Positions 25,101 through 40,204 of a stretch of 64,000 nucleotides of DNA are shown in pieces. Source of the stretch: Trichobilharzia regenti (taxonomy: Eukaryota > Platyhelminthes > Trematoda > Strigeidida > Schistosomatidae). The notes beneath the pieces were generated by a model that was given only the letters and a program-made list of their open reading frames with translations, searched no databases and was not told the origin of the DNA. Position 1 is the first letter of the stretch; each line of letters begins with the position of its first letter. Position numbers and translations under genes: made by a program. The DNA lies in contig OX235266.1 of NCBI GenBank assembly GCA_944472135.2, forward strand, positions 12,069,925 through 12,133,924, in the 5' to 3' direction.

Positions 25101-28100
25101 TTGTCAGTTTATATACACGTATACCAATAAATATGGCTATAGAGGCAGTCAGAAACGAACTCATTTCTGACCAAGAACTCGAACTTAGGACAAAAGTGCC
25201 ACTTGAGGACATAATGCTGGGAGTGCAGCTTTGCCTGACTTCTACAGTATTTAAATTCCAAAGGAAAATATACAAACAAACTGAGGGAGTTGCCATGGGA
25301 TCATCAATATCCCCGGTTGTAGCAGATATATTCATGCATAGGTGCAAAAACATGGAGATTGAAACGTTCACCCTCACCCCAAAACTATGGTTTAGGTATG
25401 TAGATGACACATTCAGTGTACTTAGAACACGGGATGTAGATAGATGTTTCGAACACATTAACTCAAAGGTGGAGGCAATTCAACTCAATCATGAATTAAA
25501 AAGTGAGGAAGGGAAACTTCCGATGCTAGATTGTAGCGTAAAAAAGAAAGATGCGAAGTTAGACATTAGTGTTTACAGGAAACCCACACGTTCAAACAAA
25601 TATCTGGACTTCTGATCATCCCATCCTATGTCAGTAAAAATAAGATTGGTGAAATGTTTCAGTGACAGAGCACAAAAACTAAGTAGAACCAAATAAAATC
25701 TAAGACAGGAAGTGAGACATATAAGGGACGCCTTGAAACTTAATAATTACCCTGATAAATTAGTCAGAAAGTATGTAGGGAAAGGTAAAAATAAAATAAA
25801 TAATGACAGTAATGATAGTGATAATAATATTAATGACGACATGAATGTCAAACATGCGCAGGATAATGACACCACCAACAATAAGGAATCTCAATCATCA
25901 GTAGTAATTCCATACAAGAAAAGAACCTCGGAAACCTTACACAGAATTCTTAACAAGGCAGGAATAAAAGTGGCTGGCATTCAAATCCACAAACTCAATT
26001 AGAAACAAGCTTTGTCAGTTAATAGATCCTGGGCAGGCTTTAAAACAAAACAGTTTAGTTTATCTTATACCCCGCCTGCAATGATTGTCAGGACGAATAC
26101 ACAAGTCAAACTAGTACAACAGGGGCAGTCAGTCAGACTAGCCGAACATAAGAACCTATCAAAATGAAGATTGGTTGATCCAAATAAGATAAGAAATCTG
26201 GAGAATAGTTCAGCTATAGCACTCACTACATGCAGTCACACACAACCATACAGCATAGTATGGGATAGAATGATAGTTTTAAAATCTAATATCACAGGAT
26301 GGAGGGAGAGATTGATAACAGAAACTTTGTTTATCGAATCAACTGCAAACCAACACGTATAGTAGGAATGATTCAACACCTGTCCCAGATATCTGGAAAA
26401 TTCTGCTACCCCAATGACGATAAATAGAAGAGAACAAAAAAACTATAAAATTCAAGTTTCGAAGTCGTGTGATTATAATTGATGATATGATTATGAACAG
26501 TAATAAATTTTGTTCTAAACTGTGTCATCCAGTATACAATACTGTTTCACTGTGTGATACATCTAATAAACAAACTAATATGAAGACGGATCTTCACTAA
26601 TCTGAAGCCAGTCCAGAAATCTATTGTACTAAGCTTAAAGAACAAGATGTGAAATTTCCACACTGACTGACTGGTTTTAACGTAGAACTTTGCACAGATG
26701 TGCAGCAGTTCGAGTTACCACACACACACACACACTCTGTCTTTCCATGTCCATTCGGCACACAAAACAAGAGAAGAGAGTAAAGAGACATTCAAAACAG
26801 AGATAATAAACAGAAATATGAAGCAAAAAGAATAGTAATATGTTAGAACAAAAGAATTTTACTGGATAGGATAAATCGAAAAGGGTGGATGCATCTGTAC
26901 CAGTGAGAGTTATTTCGAAACATAGCACCGATTGTCTCCTATCCCGAGTACACCAACCAGTCAGGGAGTCTGCATCCACCTAGGTGGCTAACTCAAACAA
27001 ACTATTAAAAAGATTTCATTTTTCGCTTGACCACCAACCTGATTCTGTATCAACTAACATTACCCGTGGAGGAAGACGACGGTTAGGCTAGACATACGTA
27101 ACATATGTCTTAACCATCTCAGTGAGTGTAGCTTCATAACCTCGTCGATTGATTCCCTTTCCCATCGACCTAGCACTTTTTTATGTCTTCGCCCTTCAAT
27201 GGTCATGTCTCCCTGACAGCCATAAAAGGAGGAGCTGTTTAATGCTGCTAATAGCTTTATCTTATACTAGTGATATTAAACCAGAATTTACTGAATCTCA
27301 GCTTACATACGCAGGAATTTAATCATAGTTCTTCAGTATGTGGTACCTGTCTATACAGCTCTATAGGACGCAAAGATCAGATTCCTGTGTTCAGACCACA
27401 GACAGCAGCTCGGTTTCAGTCGTTTACATCAAAACATATGCAAAGGAAAATGGAAAAGGATCAGACACAAGCTGAAAAGACCGCTGAATGACATCGCGCG
27501 CCAGACAAATCATCGAGTAGGACCTGATGAGGAAACGACGAGTTCGACACAAGTCCAAGTGTGAGGAGGAAATTAGAGTTTATAGGCAATCATGGAGTTA
27601 GCTGAAAATGATTGCAGAGAGCAAGATCGAATGGAAATGTACTGTTGAAACCCTGTGTTCCACTTGGAACCTAAGGGGATAATGATAATAATTATTTTTA
27701 CTGTAGGTTATAACTTTGATTTTAAGCTATTGAAACTTTGAACTTTGGAAGTGTCGGAGAGGTGGGGGGGAATCGTGTGGTACAGAATAATTTGTGGACA
27801 CAGTAGTGCCTTTATTCCACTGATTCTGCTAACACATCGTGCTAGCACCCAGGAAACAACGAAGAAGTCACCCTTTCAGTTGATGTATGGTAGAAAACCA
27901 CGATTACCGATACACAACGAGACCTGGCCCCTTCACCAAAAGTGGAGTACGACGAAATTAAAAGCAGAACGGAAAGAAGCAGTCAAGAATGTAATGCAGA
28001 ACCAGCTGAGGGATGTTGCGAAGTCTGAGTAGAGAGGAAAGATTCAGTACATTACCTTTGTAGTCGGGGACCAACTGAAATGTAGAGACAGAAGATATGC

Positions 28101-31100
28101 AGTTGCATGCAGGTCAAGTTAACAAAAACTCCTTCCTTCCAAAGTGGGAAGTATCATAGACAATCACAAAAAGGCGGGTTCAATTATATACAATCAGAAG
28201 AGGTGACAAACAGAACCGAGTTAACGCCAGTCAGATCCAACGATGAATTTAGTGGAACAAGCCGCTCCGTGACAATTATTAACGAGAGGACGTATCACCC
28301 AGAAGGTCGGAACGCCTGCGTGCGAAGTTATTTGATGGGGGGGGGACGAGTGTGGTGAGAGATGCCTGCTAGCCAAATTGGTAGGCAGTAATTTACGTCA
28401 ATGTTTATGTACCAAATATTAGTCATGTGATACACAAGAACAAAGACTGACAGCAGATAGATGATCTGACATTCAAGAAACAGCCACAAAAAAGAGATAA
28501 AAGATTAACTTTTAGTGAGAAACAACCAATCAATAGACTGTGTTTGTCCGCTAACAATAATCTATAATAATGTACATTAGAATCTATAAATATGTGTTGA
28601 TTTCCTTAATAAACGATCTGTTGCCTGACTCTTGCCTTCTGTGTTCTTATAGGCATAATTTTTTCTGCCCAGTTGCGTTTCTAAAGATACTAAGAACAAA
28701 TGGCTTGACACAAAATCGATTTCAACGGCACAAATGCACTCACTCTTTGTGATCTTTTGTATTCATTAGATTTTCCCATGTTACTGCTCTTTCCCTCTCT
28801 CCCCCCCCCACCTCACATATTTTCCTTCTATTCGTCTTATAACTACCTTCGTGGGCGATTTGGAGTATGGTGACTTGAATTACTGTACTTCTGTGCATAT
28901 TTCCAATGTTGAAACTCGGTCAGTCAGTCATCGCCTTCCTCGACAATGGGCAATGTTAGCTGATATAGGATCAGGCTGGAAAATAGCTAGCCAGTGGTGG
29001 TCAAACCAAAATATGGCTTTACCAGTCAATGAAATCCACCACAGTTAGTTTAAGCCAGTCAGCCACGTAGGAAGGTGTAGACTTCCTGGTTGGGGTTCTC
29101 AGGACGTTAAAAACCAATGGCTAGAAACAATAGGTGATATGGCTCGAACTCATCGTTCTGAATGGCTGGCTGGTGCAGATGCATCCACTCCTTGTGACTG
29201 ACTTATGATTTCCAATGAAACTGTTTTGTTCTTCTTTACTACTATTTCTTTGTCTCACACCTGTGTTTACTGTCTCTAGTATGCATTTCTTGTTACTTTC
29301 TTCTCTTGCTGTGTGTGGTACATGGAGAGAGAGTGGCGACTTGAACTGCTGCACATCGGTGCAAAGTTCTATGTCGAAAACAGACAGACAGACAGTAAGT
29401 TAGTCAGGAAGAAACACATAATCCTAGAGGAACAAATCGCCCATTTATCGATCCAATGTTAAAAGATTAGTTCGATCCCTACAAAGCAATACTTGAAAAT
29501 TAATCTGATGTCCACTAGCGACTGGCTTTATACAGGAAGTTACACCTAGAGAGAAATCGTGACTAGCGGAGTCCATCAAGTCAAGTACTCGTCGATGACA
29601 TTGGCTGATGGTTGTGCTACGCATCACGAATGGTCAGAAGTAGGAATTGCTCATTCGCCATTGGTTCAGGTCATAGTGGCTGAATTAACCTACGAGTTCA
29701 CCTTATAACCGCAAGATCCTGGGTCCGAAGCCAAGTGGTGGGTGCTAAAGAATCCCGAGCATGGACGAAACAAATGTCCAGCGCTCCGTGGCTTTCCAAT
29801 GGTTCCTCCTCTAACTAATATCAGTTCGTGATCAGACCTATAGCCAATCAGATCCCAGGCAGACCAACACTTGACTCAACTTTTTTTAATCAAAATTAAA
29901 AAACATTAAATTAAATGCCAATGACTGACCTTATGTTCGATTTCTTTAGCTTCATTTTCAACGGATATTATTTGTTCCATTGACTTTTCATTGGGAACAA
30001 CAACACTGCTCGGCGGCAGTGGACAAGGTTTCTCCAACTCCTCGTTGACTTTACTCCCACCGACTTCATCTAAACCAAATTTCTGTGGATCTACGGGATG
30101 ACCTAATTTTACAGCTGCCTCAACGCGTGCTTTATGCTCACGTAGTAAACCTGCAGGGACTTCATCACGCATTTTAGCATATTCGGTGAGTGCTGCTTGA
30201 GCGGCAGCTGCTGCGACACGTGGATCTACAGCAGCGGCTAAAAAGGCGACTGTCGACAGGATTGGATTTACTGTCTTTGAAAATGGTGGTGTAGGATGAC
30301 TTGCGTTAGCTAGAGAGGTTAAATTCAAGATGGGATCTGTGCCTTCAAGGTAGGCGTCTTCAATCGGTAGGCGTAAGAAATGCAAAATACACTCTTCTTG
30401 AGTACGACTACCGACATGTTCAGCAACCTAAAAGGCAAAAAAGAAACGATGACAATAAGCATAATAAAAGCGCATTTATAAATAGACTTTAATACCCACG
30501 AATATAATCATCATAATAGAGTGATAACAGATATCTGAATATAGATATTTTAGAGTTTAAGACTGTAAAGTCAGCGGTGCAACGGTAGAATGCCCGCCAA
30601 CGACGCGTGAGGGCCTAGGTTCGATTCCCAACCAAAGCAATTCCAAAAACCTTGCTTGCTTAGTTTACAAGCCGATATAGTGAGCCGGGAGAAGAGGCAA
30701 GGTAAGAGTCAACACCGGTGCTTCTGAAACTTCAGAGGCTTGAAGATCTATGTACCAGGTGAGAGGCAAAAGGAATGAGAAAAAATGGTTAAAGACTAAT
30801 GATTCACTAACAAAGTATTGATTCAATATAGTAGGATTCAGTTGAATACGTAGAGAAACAGCAACCATAGGTCATCAGTGAATAACTTCTTAATAAGGAC
30901 GGAGAGTTGCATTTCGTATTCGTATTCGTTGGATGGATTCTCTAATATAACAATAAAAAGAATCTTATAATAATATACTGTCTTTTAATGCACATGACAG
31001 TTGACAGGCATCATCAATATAAGACCGATAAGCAAATTAACTACATTGCAGAAAGACGGTGCAATTGAGCATGAAATAAAAGCTCGAAAGGATATTTTAT

Positions 31101-34100
31101 CTAAGAATGGATATATCCTGAGAAGTTCATTGATTAATAAATACTATAAAGAAATGAGCCCCTCCTAAACTATCCAAACAGTTCTTCTAAAGAAATCTGT
31201 CTATATCAGTTTGCCATTCAAAGGAGATTATGATGTACAAGAGGTAGTCAAACGAAGACGCGAGAACTTATTGTGCTGCAAAACTCATTCGTGTTCCTTA
31301 ACACCACAAAGCAGCAAGTGCTTCAACAATCTGGGAAAGACCAGTCGCCAATCCTCGACACTTCAAACTGAGTATATCAATTTGATGAGTGTGTTTATGG
31401 CAGCAAATACATAGGTCGTACAGAAAGGTGACTGTCTACTCGAATGATGGAGCATTTGCCAAAATGGTTGAAAACAGCTGAGTGCAAAGTGCCAAAATCC
31501 TCAATAACAAAACATCTTGTGGACTACGGACATGATATCGACGCTGTCAAGTGTCATTCAGTGTTGCTAGTGAGCAGACGAAGAAACAGGAAGATGCTTG
31601 CAATTCCGGAGGAGGCTTGAGCAATTCGAGTTTATAAACCAGGTCTCTGTGTACAAAAGGAGATGGTCGTGACTCTGAATCTACAGTGGTAGTACGATTT
31701 ACTTATTATTCTGCCTCTTATTATTATTATTCTTGATTCATTTAAAACTGTCCTTTATCAGTAGGATAATCTTAACTCACTTTAACACTGTTATTATTGT
31801 TAGTGTTATTAATATAACTATTACTACTGATATTAACCTGTTTGCAATTCTCGTTATATTCCCTAATGACTAATTGTTTATCTAAGTGATGTAATTGAAG
31901 CGTAATACAATTTATCCTAAAATTTTAATCTCTCATACTCCCTTTCCCCACTTATCTATTTGAACATGACGTGGAAAACATTCGCACCTGTCTTTCTACA
32001 TGACCGATTTAATGTAGTTTATTTACTTATCAGTCTTATATCTCACAATGTAATTTAATAGTATATATAGCCCCGTATGTAGAGTAGTCAGCTGACGAGT
32101 ATTTTTACCGAAATTTGATGAATTCATTAAGTCCTGCTTTATTAACACCTTTTGTTGCTTGTTTCAAGTTCATTAACTGTTGACTTCCACCAGTTACATA
32201 ATAACATTAGTTTGTAATCAAAATTGCTTTCCAAATATTAAACAGCAATCTAAAGTGAACTTTAAGGAGCTTTTTGTATCAGTTGGTTGGAACTCTCCAG
32301 AATCACCCGAAGTTCATTTTCCACAGTACTAGGCAGTGAATCACACTCATTGTGTGAGAGCAGTAGATGAAGTTATTGACGGAGGAGGGACAGGGGATTC
32401 AAACCCTGAACTCATCGGTGGAGTCACAATCTTCTAAATGACTCAATCCCCAGTTGCAGTAATCAGATGTAAAGGGAGATTGAAACACATGGCTTTAAAT
32501 GACTCAGGCGTGTATGTGTATACAGTAGTGATTAGAAAAAAAATACGCCGGCGACACACATACAAAAAAAACAAACCTACCTTATTCCAATCATCACGAT
32601 ATAGTTCTAAAGCCTCCAGGAGTAACAAAGTCTCTTGATCTGTCCAACCACTTTGTGTAGCACCTTTAAGCAGTTTAGTATTAACAACTGTTGCCTGTTG
32701 TGGTGTTGGTGGTGCTGGCGCTGTATCTGATGTAGCCGTTGCAGTAGTAGTAGCACTGGCAGACTGACTACGATTATCTAGTAAACCACCAGTGGTTTTA
32801 TTAATACTTGCATTTGCCAGATATTGATCTGTTCGTAAACTTGGATCACCAATTGTCGGTAATTTATTTACTCCTACTTGGTTAGCATTATTATTATTAG
32901 TAGTAGTAGCAGTAATGTTTGTAGCACTAGAATTGTTGGCAGCTGTTGTTGTTGTTGAGACAGTAGGTAGTGTAGTGTTGACTGTTTCTGCCGATGTTGT
33001 GGAGGCTGATGATGTCGTTACCGAGGTCCCAGTGAATTCACTTCCCTGCAAAGAAACAAAAGATTGAAAGGATAGAAATACGACAAGATATCTATTATGT
33101 GAGAGCTAGTCAGCTGTTAACCTAGCTGTTCAAACCTTAATAGGTGGAGCAGATTTCAAACAATTGATCCAGTCATAGTTGATAATTGAGACAGTCCGGA
33201 CAAATGAGCCGAAACACCAGTATTTAATGTAGAGTGTATAGTTTCAATTTCCAACAGGTTTATAGACTTTCATGGAGAGCTGCTGGCGCCACCAGCTGCT
33301 CAATGCTAAAGATCAGACAGCCGATACGAAAGGAAAATAAATAAGGAACTCTGCCAAAGACAAATATTCAGAAAGAAATAGAGATGGATTGGGCATAATG
33401 CTGAGGAATAACGCTTGAATTGACATTAGACACCAGATCCTCGAAGGAAACCAAACTGGAAATCGATGCGATGAGTGTTTTTTCGTAGGGGTAACACGGA
33501 GAAGAACTAACTGGTAAGCAGTCAAGCAATTTGTTGAAAGATATTTCGTCAAACTTTCAACGTAACGTCTGTTTGTCTGTCTGTTTTCGACATGAACTGC
33601 TGCACATCAGTGTAAAGTTCTAAGTCGCCACACACCCTCTGTGTAGCACACAAAGCAACAGAAGAAAGTAGAAGAAATGCATAATAGAGACAGTAAACAC
33701 AGGTGTGAGACAAAGAAATAGTAGTAAAGAAGAACAAAACAGTTTCATTGGAAATCATAAGTCAGTCACAAGGAGTGGATGCATCTGCACCAGCCAGCCA
33801 TTGAGAACGATCACTTTCAGCCATATCACCAATTGTCCCCAACCTTCACTGGTTTTTACCGTCCCGAGGACCCCAACCAATTAGGAAGTCTACACCTTCC
33901 TACGTGACTTAAACTAACTGTGGTGGATTTCATTGACTGGTTCCATGTTTTGGTTCGACCGACACTAGCAATTTTCCAGACTGGCCCTATGTCAGCTAAC
34001 ATTGCCCGTCAGCCGAGGAAGGCAATGACTAGGCAAGCATACGTAACACATGTCCTAACCATCTCAGTCTATGTAGCTTCACAGCGTCGTCGATTGATTT

Positions 34101-37100
34101 CCCCTCCAACTCAGCTAGCACTCGACCCATGCCTAACTTCAATATTTCTCACCTTGTTATACCACTTCACACGGGAGATAGAACGCAAGCACCTATGATC
34201 AAAGACAGCTAATCTTTTCATGTCTTCCACTCCCAATAGCCAGGTCTCACAGCCATAAAGGAGGACGGAGCGGACTGATGAGCAGTACACCCGCTCTTTG
34301 GTCGATAGCCGGATATCACGTCTACACCGGGTTGACTGTCCATTGGATGACAGTCTAGGGGAGATGGCTAAACCCTGATTCCAAACCTCCAACGACTGGC
34401 GTATGAAACTCACCGGAGCTCACCGGCAGACGTATGGACAAAGGGCTTATTGGATGCCCTGGATGACTGGCCCCATTCAAAAAGGCGAATGAACCGGACT
34501 CCGGTCACCGGCTGCCAATGGATAGTGGACTCTCTACTCCACTCCTACTGCCTTGTAGGTCACACTTGGTTGTGTAAAGGCTAGAGCTGCACACTCAAAC
34601 AAAGGTCGAGCGATGCTGGGGACATCACTCGTACCCAATTCCCATGAAACTTCATGGTTCATGAAGCCGGCTCATCCTCCCGTAGGAGATAGCCGAAGTA
34701 AAGCAAGCAAGCTACGCCAGAGACGACGTAAACTGGCATATGCGAAACTGGCCCTGTGTATCCGTGCTGAGACTTCGTCAGAGATCAACCCGCTGGCGTT
34801 GGCTGATACAACTTCCCAAATAAGTGAAGCGGTCAACACGCTCTACCACTACGTACAGTGTAGTCCAGTCCTGTAACACCAGCTTATATTTGGCGGGAGC
34901 GAATCGCATGCCAAACTTAAGGAAGTTGAGATGATCTGGTATCAGTCTCAGACTCTACTGTTACAGCTTGTTACTTCTTGTATTTTACCTATTCCTTTCT
35001 TTTACTACTCTTTTCCCTTAGTCTACCTCTCCCCTGGCCTACTACTTAGGAAAGAATTTGTTATACAGAGAAGGACACTAAAAGCTGTCAGTAGGGTGAC
35101 TGGGGTATTGCTAGACCAAACTTGTTAATACTCTACTGTGGAGAGACACTTGAGAATATCAATGTCATCTTGTCGAACTTTGAGCATCCTCTGCATAAAC
35201 AACTCTTGCCTCTGCATTGTATCAGATAGGACTAGAAGCAAATAGAAGAGAATTTATGCCTCAGACGACTAAGTATTGAAACTCCACGATACTACTTTAT
35301 TGGACAGGGACGCATTTTATGTGATAAGAAAAGTGGTGTTAGGCATTGAAACCATCGAACTTACTACGAAACAGCAAATAAACTGCAATTTATTCCTCGA
35401 ATCATCAATATGTTGTCATCGATATTTCCGCTTAAATTTTAATTTTATGTTATATTCTTTTGAACAATATTATCGATGTTGTAAATGCCCTGTTTAATTA
35501 GATCACCCTGCACTATGCAAAGAGGAAATTAGATGCAATACTGATTATACTACATGCTGAAAATTTTACACCGTATCAAAATTACTGTTTGGAGTAAAGC
35601 CGTTACTATTTATTATTGCAACGGCAAAAAATAAGAGAACTGGCAACGGATTATTGTCTGCTTGGTGTCCCCAGTGGGTCGGTTTGCTCCCCCCTCTTAG
35701 TTGACCGGGATAAACCGCCCACTGACAGGCCATCCATATTGGTGCTGCGCTTAGAGTGGACACCTGATCAACATAAGCTCTCATATACCAGAACCCCCGG
35801 TGCTGCAACGTTAGCCTCTAAATAGCTATATTACAGGCGAACGCCACCACATCCAGCCAATTCGGAATTAAACTTAAGCATGGTGTAACAGAAGTGTGCG
35901 GATGAGTAAGAGAATCCGGGGATTTGAACTTGAGAGACAAAGAAACAGAAGAACAATTATTCACGGGAAAAGTCGAGCTCAATTTGTGGTGAGAGCTGGC
36001 TGCTAGCCAAAAGCGGTAGACAGTAACTTAGGTCCCCAATATTGGTCGTGAGAAAAATGCGAACAAATGCTTTGCGTAGGCAGATACAGTTAGCATATAG
36101 ATGATCTGACATTCAAGAAACAGCTACAAAGAGATGAAAGGTTAACTTTCAGTGAGAAACAACCAATCAGAGGACTGTGTTTGTTTTCTTATATAATCTA
36201 TAGTAGTATACATGAAAACCTATAAATATGTGTTGATTTCCTTAATAAACGATCTGTTTCCTGGCCCTTGTCTTCTGTTGTTACAAATTTACAACGCACT
36301 GAATAAAAACGGGTGAATAAGAGTGCTAGGAAAGAGATAAAAGATAATTCTACGATAAATTGGTAACTAAAACAGAACACGCTGCAGGAAATAGAAACCT
36401 CACATCATTATCCGCGACAACCAGGTAGCTATCCCGGAAGAGATCAAATCACACACAAACACATATGAAACAAAAGGCCTGATCACTTCAAAGGATTCCT
36501 GAAACGATCAACACCACCAACAGCTTGTCTAGAGATACCACAACCAACAAACACAGAACAACTATAAGTGAACACCAATTCCTTCCGACATTGGCAGAAG
36601 TCTTGAATGCCATAAAGCTACTGAAAGTCAGTTGGAAAGGCAACAGGAACAGAGGGGATTACTCTGGAGGCACTGAGAATGGATCCAAAGACCCCCTCAG
36701 CGGATATGCTACTGAAAAAAGTTTTTAAAGAAGAAAGATAGGGTACCTACCGATTGAAAGAAAGGTTATCTTGAACTTTTGAGAAAACTAGCGGAGAACA
36801 GGATCACGTGGAGATGTTCCACTCGGAACCCAAAGGAATAATAATGATGATAATAATAAAGTGTTTAACACATCAGTGAACATTTTATGAGGAACTCCTT
36901 CTAAACTCACTTGTGATTCTGGTTTAATTGAGCTGGTAGATACTGTAATAACTTCATTATTTGTAGAAGTAATAGAGGTAGCCGCGGCAGCATTCACGTT
37001 ATTATTACTACTACCATTATTACTAGTATTATTGTCTTTAACACCAGATTGTCCACCATCCGTCAAAGTTGTCGTCGTTGTTGCCCCACCACTAGTTGAC

Positions 37101-40100
37101 ACAATTGTGCTTGTTGCAACAACATTTTGATTACCAATCGGTTGTAGCCCACTGGCACTATCCGCCAGAATATGAAAATGTGCTGTACTCGGGGGACCTA
37201 AACTCGCTGCTACAGCTAGTCGTGCTGCTTCTGTTGCCCCACCTGATACACCCAGTGTACCACTACCACTAGTTGATGTTGTCAATGGAGCTGTCACTTG
37301 ATAATTAATTAGGCCCCATTGTTCTAAAAAGGCGTGTACACGTAGGATAGAACACACGTCACCGGTAAGATTACGTCGACATGCTGTGAAGGTAAGATAT
37401 TCCTAGAGAGAGAGAAGAAAAAGGCAAATACAGATTAGCAATTACAGAAATAATGGACCGAATACAAAATGAGAATGTATAACTTTTTAAGTAGTTATCT
37501 GGAAACAGGAAATATACTCCAAAAGTATAACTACCTACTCATAGTAAGATAGACATTAAAATTAAGCGTAACGTTGTATACTACTGATTTACTGATATGA
37601 GTAGTCGACTACCAATCTTATCAAACACTTGTCAACTTTACATACGCAGATGAAATTATCCTCCCAGGTGAAAACGCTAACAAAGTACAGAGTATCTTGA
37701 ACACCTTGAGCAGAAATTTTCGAATGTTTGGTATGTGATCCACCCCTGTCAAATACGTAAGATGATGCTACAAAAAACTGATCTAAAATGACTCTGAGTT
37801 TACACATAAGGAGCATTTCACTTATTTGGATGATTGCATCAGCGCACTAATGGACTGATTGCAGATGAAGCCTCAGAACGGAAACAAAAGTTTCATGTGA
37901 CATCTCTGATGTAAATGTACTGCATATCAATTCGATTTGTCCTTCTTTACGGCTGTCAGGCATGACCATTGAAAGTTGTCTTTGACCACATATGTTTGCA
38001 TAGTATTTCATGTGCTAAGTAGTATAATATCTTGAGTAATGTTGAGGTTAGCCACACACAGTTCGGTTAAGGTGGTTAGTCAATTGATGAATGTGGCTAG
38101 AACACAAATAACGAATGGCAAGTCACCTCCTTCGTCATAGAGCAATGACAGCTGACATATGATTGGGTTAGAAAGTGGTTACAGGTGGTGTCTGATCAAA
38201 ACGCAGGATCAATTCATGAAGTATTTTACTGTTGGTTTGAATTACATAGGGAGGTTTAGACTGCCTGATTTGGGTCCTGTTGATCGTATTGCTCATAACT
38301 GTTCTCTCAATGGTAAAGATGCATTCAGTTCGTGTAATCTCCCTTAGATCTATCAATTCCTCATGTTTTTCTATGTAATTATTTCTTTTTCTCTCGTACA
38401 ATTCTCCTCATTATAGAAGTCTTTTGAAATTTTTCTCTACCATTTTGTGGTATATGGAGTGTGGCAAGCCGAACTATTGCACTTCTGTGAAAGTTCTAGT
38501 TTGAAGATCAGTCATTCATATTAAACAGTAGTGCTTTCTGGTTAAATCGAAGTAATCTACCCACTGGACGGTTATTTCGACCACTCAAGGACGAAATCAC
38601 CAATTCGAACCAGGTTTCAAAGATACATGAGAACCTCCTCCTCCTCTTCCCCGATAGGAAAAAACAAAATACAACAGGATAATTCCAAGCTCATATAACT
38701 GATTGTAAAGTGAAAGTGTTAGCTGTATTGAACACAATTTATACGATACAGCCTAATGATCCACAGAGCGTTAAGAGACACACTGTGGACTGAAACACTT
38801 CATAAATGAAAGGTGTTGGTTTCCAGGGATTCAAATGATTTCAAGATTCATCACAAACTGACTTCGGTTAGAGGAGGTACTGAACAGTTGTTTCGTCCTA
38901 GTTTGGGACTCTTCAGCACTACGCATCCAGGACCTTCAGGTTACTAGACGAACTTGTTGGACATTCAAACGCTGGGATGGAATCCAATAATCCATGAATT
39001 CTGACTTCTGCTAATTCACGATGCATATATCGCGACAGACAACCAGTGTGCCATCGGCGACTATTTGTCCTGACACTCAACCTGGTGGAATCCGCTGGTT
39101 ACCACTTCGCACACCACAACTTCGGGCGACCTTATCCTGTAGTCATTGAGCACTGGGGTAACCACTAGACTAATTTTGAAGTCTGTTGATGGTCTGTTCA
39201 GTGGTAGAATACTGGCCAAGACGCCACATATTGTCCGGGGTTCGACCCCTGGCCGATGCAATCACTCCTTAACCTCGGTTGACCGGTAGTAAACCTGGTC
39301 CAGAAAACAAAATGTCGAGTGTGAGGTTAGTAACCCTACCCTGTAGTGAAAGAAATGGACACCACAGGTATTAGAACTTCAAAGCTTAAGCTTGAGGCCC
39401 CATGTATTCAACATCAAAAACGCAGAGAAATAAATTGAAGAATTATCGCGTCGAAGTGTTGGTTTGTAGAGGTTTAATCGCTTTTAAGATAAATCATGAT
39501 CATTACATCATAGACAAAGTAAAAGGAAAAGAAAAACACATCAGATTAGATCAGATGAAAATAGCTCACCTGCGGATTCAATCGATACGTATCAACCATA
39601 AAATTACGATATGCTAAATACACTTCTGGTGTTTTACTTTTATTCTGACCATTGAAAAACTCCGGTAGTGCACGACGTTCAATCCCATGAATAGCATTAT
39701 AATCGAACCAGGCGGAATACGATGGTATCACTATACAATGAGCTTGTTCTGTAACACTCAAATCAGTATGAATTCCACCTTGTCGACTGCCTTCATCACC
39801 TTGATTCGATGTCCCACCAGGACCTAAATCACCGACTTGAAACGTTTTTTTATAAAGGGAGAAAAAAGGAAGGGCATATCATCAGAAACAGTTCGATTAT
39901 ATTATGATACACATTTAAAGTTAGCTGGGCGATAGTTATGGTGTGATATGTATACAGTTAAGAGTCTTAGGTAGATTATCAGAAATCTATGGGTGCAGTG
40001 GTACATGCATATTACATTACTCCCACCCTACGGAAAATTCAAAAAAGATATCTCATGGACGACTTCCAAAAGAATGGATATCCACGGAATTTCATCAAAA

Positions 40101-40170
40101 GACATATACCCTCAAGCCAACCTATCAAACTAAAAGCCCCCAAGGAAAGCAAAAGAAAATCACCCTGCCT

Positions 40171-40204
<34 letters not shown>

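Noticed and set aside
34608..34711. Host coding exon ([20 protein letters not shown])
   Set aside because: The same sequence recurs at 14260-14411 with its own target duplication, so it is mobile DNA.
35820..35890. 5S rRNA-like stretch (GAATTAAACTTAAGCATGG)
   Set aside because: Only the short motif resembles 5S; the rest does not align and no internal control region is present.
39194..39262. Possible functional tRNA-Gly gene
   Set aside because: The A and B boxes are good but the acceptor stem does not pair well, and the sequence continues into a tail shared with other SINE copies.
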